From NCBI GenBank assembly GCA_964454295.1, contig CAYVTV010000044.1, positions 1 through 20,112 on the forward strand: a DNA stretch of 20,112 nt. Direction: 5' to 3'. This DNA comes from CAYVTV01 sp964454295 (GTDB taxonomy: Bacteria > Bacteroidota > Bacteroidia > Bacteroidales > GCA-2748055). Position 1 is the first letter of the stretch; every line of letters starts with the position of its first letter. The notes below the pieces were generated by a model that had not been told where the DNA came from, ran no database searches, and was given only the letters and a program-made list of their open reading frames with translations. Positions 15,587-20,112 of this stretch are shown in pieces. A program made the position numbers and the translations under genes.

Positions 15587-15594
15587 CAAAAATA
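15587..15594 (-). promoter_or_regulatory. Candidate Bacteroidota -7 box for tamB
   Basis: On the minus strand this reads TATTTTTG, matching TAnnTTTG, in the 101-base gap between tamB and tsaD. Transcription would begin near 15580, only about 60 bases before the TTG at 15522 and inside the open upstream frame. No TTG -33 element is seen at standard spacing. No comparable box faces tsaD. Confidence 0.35.
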
Positions 15595-15623
15595 GTTTAA
15601 AGATCAGTATATCTGAAAGAAAA

Positions 15624-16655
15624 ATGAGTATAATTATCCTGGGTATAGAATCATCCTGTGATGATACAGCAGCAGCAGTAGTAAAGGATGGATACATACT
15701 TTCCAATGTTATTTCAGGTCAGGATGTCCACCAGGCTTATGGTGGCGTTGTTCCTGAGCTTGCATCACGGGCTCACCAGCAAAATATTATTCCTGTTGTT
15801 GACAGTGCATTAAAAAAGGCAGGTGTTTTAAAGCAGGAAATTAGTGCTATTGCCTTCACCAGGGGGCCTGGTTTAATGGGATCATTACTAGTCGGCACCT
15901 CATTTTCAAAAGGATTTGCCCAGGCACTGAATATTCCTTTAATAGAGATCAATCATCTGCAGGCACATATAATGGTGCATTTCATTCATGACAACAACAG
16001 GGATAACAACATGCCTGATTTCCCTTTTCTTTGTCTTCTTGTTTCAGGGGGACACACACAAATAGTGAGGATTGATGATTATCTCAAGATGGAGATTCTT
16101 GGAGAGACCATTGACGATGCAGCTGGCGAAACCTTCGATAAATGTGCAAAAATAACAGGTCTTCCCTACCCCGGCGGACCGCTGGTTGACAAGCTTGCAA
16201 CCGGGGGAGATCCAAACAGATTCAAATTCAGTAAGCCGAAAGTATCAGATTTGAATTATAGTTTTAGCGGATTAAAAACCTCATTCCTTTATTTTTTAAG
16301 AGACCGGTTACAGGAAAATAAAGAATTTATTGTCAACAATATGCCAGATCTTTGTGCTTCCCTGCAAAAAACAATTATTGAGATACTTATGGAGAAGCTC
16401 ATACAGGCATCTTCACAAACAGGAATCAGATCCATTGCACTTGCCGGTGGTGTTTCTGCCAATTCCGGCTTAAGAAATGAAATGAAACGGCTGGCCGGAA
16501 TAAAAAAATGGAAGATTTACATTCCGGAATTCAGATACACGACTGATAATGCAGCCATGATAGCGATAGCAGGTTATTATAAATATCAGGGAGGATTATT
16601 TTCACCACGCGACACAAGCCCTCTTGCCCGCATGGATTATGACAGATCTGTCTGA
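15624..16655 (+). CDS. tsaD: tRNA N6-adenosine threonylcarbamoyltransferase
   Basis: Kae1/TsaD/YgjD family enzyme, cytosolic, 343 residues. With TsaB and TsaE it transfers the threonylcarbamoyl group from threonylcarbamoyl-AMP to A37 of tRNAs that read ANN codons (t6A). Visible signatures are GIESSCDDTAAA at the N-terminus, GGVVPELASRAHQQ, the metal-binding histidines H111 and H115 in NHLQAH, LVSGGHTQIV, DDAAGETFDKCAK, the GGVSANSGLR glycine loop and D308 in YTTDNAAM, the third metal ligand. The family's HLEGH is HLQAH here, with both histidines kept. TsaB, TsaC and TsaE are not in the window. The 3' end overlaps the minus-strand HD hydrolase by 19 bases. ATG at 15624 after an A-rich stretch (GAAAGAAAA). 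Confidence 0.98.
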   Translation: MSIIILGIESSCDDTAAAVVKDGYILSNVISGQDVHQAYGGVVPELASRAHQQNIIPVVDSALKKAGVLKQEISAIAFTRGPGLMGSLLVGTSFSKGFAQALNIPLIEINHLQAHIMVHFIHDNNRDNNMPDFPFLCLLVSGGHTQIVRIDDYLKMEILGETIDDAAGETFDKCAKITGLPYPGGPLVDKLATGGDPNRFKFSKPKVSDLNYSFSGLKTSFLYFLRDRLQENKEFIVNNMPDLCASLQKTIIEILMEKLIQASSQTGIRSIALAGGVSANSGLRNEMKRLAGIKKWKIYIPEFRYTTDNAAMIAIAGYYKYQGGLFSPRDTSPLARMDYDRSV

Positions 16656-17179
16656 AAGTGTGCCCTTCCATCGCTTACTGTTACATCAAAAAGGGACTCA
16701 AGTTCCGGATGAACACCTCTGCAACCGGCAACAACCTGTTCGGCCCATTCCAGGTAACCCAGGCGTCTCTCCAGTGTCCATTCCATTGGGTAATTTACCA
16801 TGTCGCGGATATTACAGATTTTATCGGCTATCTTTATTTTTTTGGCATTTACCGATAAATCCGGTGCTTTTTTCACCTGTAATTCCTTTCTTACAGCTAT
16901 CGGTAAATTCTTATCATCAGTTAGTTCCAATACCAGCCCGGAAACTTTCCTGCCAAATTCCTGTTCAATCTCCGGCGCAGTTGCATCTGTATCTTCAATA
17001 ACATCATGTAATAATGCGGCAACAATCACGGCTTCATCATCTTCCCCGCTATTAACCAGAACTTCTGCAACTTCAAGCGGGTGATTTATATAAGGAACCT
17101 GATTAAAGCCCTTTCTTCTTTGATATTTGTGTTTCTCAGCTGCAAAAACAGCTGCTTTAATAATTAATTTCTTGCCCAT
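16637..17179 (-). CDS. Small MESH1/SAH-like HD-domain hydrolase, predicted (p)ppGpp 3'-pyrophosphohydrolase
   Basis: Single-domain HD phosphohydrolase of 180 residues, cytosolic, resembling animal MESH1 and the bacterial small alarmone hydrolases. It equals the hydrolase domain of long Rel/SpoT proteins without a synthetase, TGS or ACT region. Active-site elements can be placed against MESH1: RRK (21-23) for substrate phosphates; HP with H33; HDVIEDT with H58, D59, E62 and D63; and KIADKICNIRD with D119. All metal ligands and the E-D catalytic pair are present, so the enzyme looks functional. Substrate is inferred; MESH1 itself also hydrolyses NADPH, so other substrates are possible. It has a well-formed promoter (17202-17231), is divergent from the SiaC-like gene, and its last 19 bases overlap the end of tsaD. 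ATG at 17177-17179. Confidence 0.9.
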   Translation of the reverse strand: MGKKLIIKAAVFAAEKHKYQRRKGFNQVPYINHPLEVAEVLVNSGEDDEAVIVAALLHDVIEDTDATAPEIEQEFGRKVSGLVLELTDDKNLPIAVRKELQVKKAPDLSVNAKKIKIADKICNIRDMVNYPMEWTLERRLGYLEWAEQVVAGCRGVHPELESLFDVTVSDGRAHFQTDLS

Positions 17180-17201
17180 AAATATCTTTCCTATTATCCT
17201 G

Positions 17202-17231
17202 CAAATTTACAAAATATTACTGCATTCAAAA
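17202..17231 (-). promoter_or_regulatory. Promoter of the small HD hydrolase gene
   Basis: On the minus strand a TTTTG element (17227-17231) is followed after 17 bases by TAAATTTG (17202-17209), matching the Bacteroidota TTG-N17-23-TAnnTTTG consensus in both halves. The -7 box lies 22 bases before the ATG. This is the best promoter match in the window. Confidence 0.6.
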
Positions 17232-17250
17232 CATAATATTTAATCCATGA

Positions 17251-17262
17251 AAATGATCATTT
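17251..17262. promoter_or_regulatory. 12-bp perfect palindrome in the divergent hydrolase/SiaC promoter region (possible operator)
   Basis: AAATGATCATTT is a perfect inverted repeat; adding GA on the left and C on the right gives an imperfect 15-base version. It lies about 20 bases upstream of the hydrolase -33 element and about 18 bases upstream of the SiaC-side -7 box, where a factor could touch both promoters. No regulator is identified, and short A+T-rich palindromes can occur by chance. Confidence 0.28.
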
Positions 17263-17280
17263 CACCAATTTCCGCAGATA

Positions 17281-17288
17281 TATTTTTG
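17281..17288 (+). promoter_or_regulatory. Candidate Bacteroidota -7 box for the SiaC-like gene
   Basis: Reads TATTTTTG, matching TAnnTTTG, 50 bases before the ATG at 17339. No TTG -33 element is visible; the palindrome at 17251-17262 occupies the expected place, which would suit an activator-dependent promoter (inference). Confidence 0.38.
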
Positions 17289-17338
17289 CAGTTAATTATT
17301 TTATCCCTATTTTGGTTGAAACTTTATTTGGATATTAC

Positions 17339-17713
17339 ATGAATAAATTAATTATTGAGGGTACCAGAAAAACACCCAAGGTAATGTTAAATCCTTCCGG
17401 TAATCTCAGGATTGAAGGAAGATCTATCCCTGAAGATGCCAAGCTTTTTTTTAATGCCATTGTGGATTGGATCAAAGACTACGTTTCTTCCCCCGGTACA
17501 AAAACAACTTTTGATATTGCTTTTGAATATCTTAATAGCGGAACATCAAAATATGTACTGGAAATCCTGTCTGTCCTGAAAGAACTTACTCAAAAAAATC
17601 ACCAGCTCACTGTAAACTGGTACTACGAAGAAGGTGATGATGATATTCTGGAGCGTGGTGAATATTATTCTTCAATCCTCGATATAAAGATCAACTTTAT
17701 CGAAACTGAATAA
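17339..17713 (+). CDS. SiaC-family (DUF1987) regulatory phosphoprotein
   Basis: Small cytosolic protein of 124 residues with the DUF1987/SiaC fold. In Pseudomonas, SiaC is switched by the SiaB kinase and SiaA phosphatase on a threonine and, when unphosphorylated, activates a diguanylate cyclase to control biofilm. Supporting features are N-terminal IEGTRKTPKVML, then GNLRIEGRSIPEDA, a helix AIVDWIKDYV, and the core strand FDIAFEYLNSGTSKYVLEIL, in which S67 or T69 lies where the family's phosphosite is (T68 in Pseudomonas). The C-terminus has VNWYYEEGDDDILERGE and a final strand. No SiaA, SiaB or GGDEF gene is in the window, so its partner is unknown and a c-di-GMP role should not be assumed. 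ATG at 17339 is preferred over an in-frame TTG at 17312, which adds a poorly matching MVETLFGYY. The stop is 6 bases from the end of purL. Confidence 0.85.
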   Translation: MNKLIIEGTRKTPKVMLNPSGNLRIEGRSIPEDAKLFFNAIVDWIKDYVSSPGTKTTFDIAFEYLNSGTSKYVLEILSVLKELTQKNHQLTVNWYYEEGDDDILERGEYYSSILDIKINFIETE

Positions 17714-17719
17714 TCGATA

Positions 17720-20112
17720 TTATTTATTTTTTTCTTCTACCCACTTTCTTGCCTTTACGAAGGCTTCCATCCATGGTGTAATGTCGTCCTTTTTCCTCTC
17801 CTGCGGATAAAAGCTGCATTGCCAGGGAAAATATGCCCGCTCGATATGTGGCATCATAGCCAGATGTCTGCCATCGACGGAACATATAGCTGCAGCATCA
17901 TAATCAGACCCGTTTGGATTTCCAGGATATTCGGCATAGGAATATTTAACAGGTATGTGATAATCAGACTCACTTCCTGGAAGGCTGAACCTGCCTTCAC
18001 CATGTGCCACCCAGACACCCAGGCTAAAACCTTCAAGTGTTTTAAGCATTACGGAATCATTTTCTTCTATGGTTACACTTACAAATGCTGATTCAAATTT
18101 ATGAGTTTCATTATGTAACATTTTGTATTTCTTCTCATTACTATTGTAAACCAATCCCAGTTCAACCATTAGCTGACATCCGTTGCATATACCCAGACTC
18201 AGGGTATCATCTCTCTTGTAATAATTTTCCAGTGATCTTCTGGCTTTCTCATTATATTTAAAAGCTCCTGCCCATCCCTTTGCTGAGCCAAGGACATCTG
18301 AATTGGAAAAGCCTCCAACAAACACGATAAAGTTAATACCTTCAAGGGTTTCTATCCCTGAAATAAGATCCGACATATGAACGTCCTTAACATCAAATCC
18401 GGCAAGATACATGGCATAGGCCATCTCACGATCCCCGTTTACTCCCTTCTCACGAATTATAGCTGCCTGAATTCCTGATCTATGTCTTCGCGAAGGATCA
18501 ATTCCTACGGACTCAAATGTTCCGGTAAAATTATTCATATTAAACAGAACAGGCTGGCTTTTATAATTAGTGAATCTCATTAAGGCATTCTTTTCTCCCG
18601 ACTGCTTCCTGTCAAGCAAATAGGAAGATCTGAACCATTTATCCCTGTATTCATCAATATTCAGGGAAAAGTTCATATCAAGCATGGTGATATTCAGGGA
18701 TCGGTCTGCAGACGGACTTCCTAATGTGAGAAATTCTATTTGCCGTGATCTTAGCAATGTCTCTATGTTATCTGCTTTCCTGACCTGAATTACAATACCC
18801 GGATTTTCTGAGAACATAAGCTTTTGCGGGTCATAATCGCCTGCCGCCCGTAAATCAATGTTCATACCACCTGTCATTCTGGCGAAACACATTTCCATCA
18901 GGCAGGTAATTAATCCGCCTGATGATATATCATGCCCGGCAAGAATTTTCTCTTCTTCAATAAGATCCTGAATTACATTAAATACCTTTATAAAATAGAC
19001 AGGATCCTTAATAGTCGGCACTTCAGTACCGGGGCTTCCCATGATCTGGCTGAAGCTGCTTCCCCCGGTCTTTCGTTCATCTTTTGAAAGATCTATATAA
19101 ATAATATGGGTTTCCGCATCACCTGCCAGAACCGGTTCAACAATCTTTCTTATATCAGAAACCTCTGCTGCAGCTGAAATAATTACAGTCCCCGGAGCAA
19201 AAACAACATCGTCAGCGTATTTCTGTGTCATCGAGAGGGAGTCTTTTCCGGTAGGAATATTAATTCCAAGTGCAATGGCAAAATCACTGGCAGCTTTTAC
19301 AGCATCATAGAGACGTGCATCTTCGCCCGTGTTTTTTGCCGGCCATACCCAGTTGGCAGAAAGGGATACACTGCGCAGCCTGTCAGACAGTGGTGCCCAG
19401 ATAAGATTAGTAAGCGCCTCGGAAATTGAAAGTATGGAACCTGCCTCAGGATCAACAAGTCCTGCTACCGGTGCATGGCCAATTGCAGTGGCTATACCCC
19501 GCTTACCCCTGTAATCTATAGCCACAGCTCCAAGGTTATTCAATGGAAGCTGGATTTCACCAGCACATTGCTGTTTTGCTACTTTACCCGTAACCGACCT
19601 GTCAACTTTGTTCGTAAGCCAGTCTTTACATGCAACAGATTCAAGCTGAAATAATTGCTGCAGATGATGCTCAAAGTGTGAAACATCATAGTTTAATGGC
19701 CTGTATGTTACAGTTTTTTTAGTATCCTTTACCACAGTGACAGGTGGATTTCCAAAAAAGTCAGCAAGATCAAGGTTAACAGGTGTTTCACCTGTAACAG
19801 AATTGCAGAAGACCAGGCGGTAGTCACTAGTAACCTCACCAATAATATAGAAGGGAGCACGCTCACGTTCTGCTATCCTGTGTAATGTTTCTGTGTCCCC
19901 TTGTCTTAGAACAAGCCCTATGCGCTCCTGTGATTCATTACCGATAATTTCCCTTGCAGAGAGAGTGGGATCTCCAACAGGCAGCTTTGCAATATCAATT
20001 ACACCCCCTGTTGCCTCAACCAGCTCAGACAAACAGTTCAAATGTCCTCCCGCCCCGTGATCATGCACTGACACCACAGGATTAACATCCGACTCAGCGA
20101 GGGCCCTGATGG
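17720..20112 (-). CDS. purL: Phosphoribosylformylglycinamidine synthase, long single-chain form (N-terminus beyond right edge)
   Basis: Cytosolic enzyme of the fourth step of purine synthesis (FGAR + glutamine + ATP to FGAM). The minus-strand frame is open to the right edge; about 797 C-terminal residues are visible of roughly 1230-1300. A GTG at 20075-20077 (valine in VVSVHDHGAGGH) is internal, not the start, because coding continues upstream as IRALAESDVNPV. The synthetase half shows HDHGAGGH, DPTLSAREIIGNESQERIGL, GKRGIATAIGHAPVAGLVDP, SLSANWVWPAKN, GINIPTGKDSLSM and GHDISSGGL. The C-terminal class-I glutaminase domain has VFVGGFSNSDVLGSAKGWAG, the nucleophile cysteine in LGICNGCQLM (codon 18185-18187), VAHGEGRF, and H and E of MMPHIERAYFPWQ completing the triad. 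Both ammonia-producing and synthetase functions are in one chain, unlike the PurS/PurQ/PurL split. Ends tail to tail with the SiaC-like gene. Confidence 0.97.
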   Translation of the reverse strand, partial: IRALAESDVNPVVSVHDHGAGGHLNCLSELVEATGGVIDIAKLPVGDPTLSAREIIGNESQERIGLVLRQGDTETLHRIAERERAPFYIIGEVTSDYRLVFCNSVTGETPVNLDLADFFGNPPVTVVKDTKKTVTYRPLNYDVSHFEHHLQQLFQLESVACKDWLTNKVDRSVTGKVAKQQCAGEIQLPLNNLGAVAIDYRGKRGIATAIGHAPVAGLVDPEAGSILSISEALTNLIWAPLSDRLRSVSLSANWVWPAKNTGEDARLYDAVKAASDFAIALGINIPTGKDSLSMTQKYADDVVFAPGTVIISAAAEVSDIRKIVEPVLAGDAETHIIYIDLSKDERKTGGSSFSQIMGSPGTEVPTIKDPVYFIKVFNVIQDLIEEEKILAGHDISSGGLITCLMEMCFARMTGGMNIDLRAAGDYDPQKLMFSENPGIVIQVRKADNIETLLRSRQIEFLTLGSPSADRSLNITMLDMNFSLNIDEYRDKWFRSSYLLDRKQSGEKNALMRFTNYKSQPVLFNMNNFTGTFESVGIDPSRRHRSGIQAAIIREKGVNGDREMAYAMYLAGFDVKDVHMSDLISGIETLEGINFIVFVGGFSNSDVLGSAKGWAGAFKYNEKARRSLENYYKRDDTLSLGICNGCQLMVELGLVYNSNEKKYKMLHNETHKFESAFVSVTIEENDSVMLKTLEGFSLGVWVAHGEGRFSLPGSESDYHIPVKYSYAEYPGNPNGSDYDAAAICSVDGRHLAMMPHIERAYFPWQCSFYPQERKKDDITPWMEAFVKARKWVEEKNK

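Noticed and set aside
16637..17179. The 180-residue HD protein as a truncated remnant of rsh
   Set aside because: It has its own strong promoter, a full set of active-site residues and the length of known stand-alone small alarmone hydrolases.
17312..17338. Upstream in-frame TTG start for the SiaC-like gene (adds MVETLFGYY)
   Set aside because: The extra nine residues do not look like the family N-terminus, and the ATG at 17339 begins the conserved IEGTRKTPKV region with a fitting spacing from the -7 box.
20075..20077. GTG as the start of purL
   Set aside because: It encodes a valine within VVSVHDHGAGGH, a core PurL motif, and coding continues upstream in frame to the window edge.
1..20112. 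CRISPR array, insertion sequence, integrase, toxin-antitoxin pair, tRNA or defence island
   Set aside because: No regularly spaced repeats, terminal inverted repeats, transposase motifs, cloverleaf-like sequence or defence domains were seen on either strand.

Overview
The window looks like ordinary chromosome of a member of the Bacteroidota, probably a Bacteroidales-type lineage of moderate-to-low G+C (about 40 percent, judged by eye). The evidence is a secreted protein with a type IX secretion/gliding-motility C-terminal domain, a four-gene ExbB-ExbD-ExbD-TonB cluster typical of the phylum, a very large TamB, a long single-chain PurL, TAnnTTTG-type promoter boxes upstream of several genes, and almost no Shine-Dalgarno sequences. 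I see no insertion sequence, phage gene, CRISPR array, tRNA or rRNA, and no gap without a gene longer than about 250 bases.

Layout. Positions 1-1759 (minus) hold the first ~586 codons of a long Rel/SpoT alarmone synthetase-hydrolase that runs off the left edge. Behind it on the same strand (1824-3326) is a secreted fibronectin-type-III-like protein with a type IX sorting domain. A 247-base divergent gap separates it from a ClC-family anion transporter/channel with a C-terminal CBS pair (3574-5349, plus). Next come glyA (5399-6679) and, 5 bases later, a TonB-dependent outer-membrane receptor (6685-8607). The receptor meets, tail to tail with a 4-base overlap, the minus-strand cluster exbB-exbD-exbD-tonB (10950 down to 8604), which energises such receptors. 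Upstream on the minus strand is a 4.5-kb tamB-like gene (11047-15522) with an awkward start. Divergent from it is tsaD (15624-16655), overlapping by 19 bases the end of a small minus-strand MESH1-like HD alarmone hydrolase (16637-17179). A 159-base divergent gap with a clear promoter and a 12-bp perfect palindrome separates that gene from a SiaC-family (DUF1987) regulatory protein (17339-17713). The right end (17720-20112, minus) is the C-terminal two thirds of purL, running off the window.

Functionally the window mixes core metabolism (GlyA one-carbon units, PurL purine synthesis, TsaD t6A tRNA modification), envelope biology (TonB system, receptor, TamB, ClC protein, type IX cargo) and stress signalling (two predicted (p)ppGpp hydrolases and a SiaC-like protein). 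I did not find a convincing undescribed multi-gene system. The most interesting points are the small alarmone hydrolase/SiaC divergent pair with its shared palindrome, the ClC protein whose internal proton glutamate is a valine, the missing conventional start codon of tamB, and a G6/C8 hairpin inside the ClC gene.
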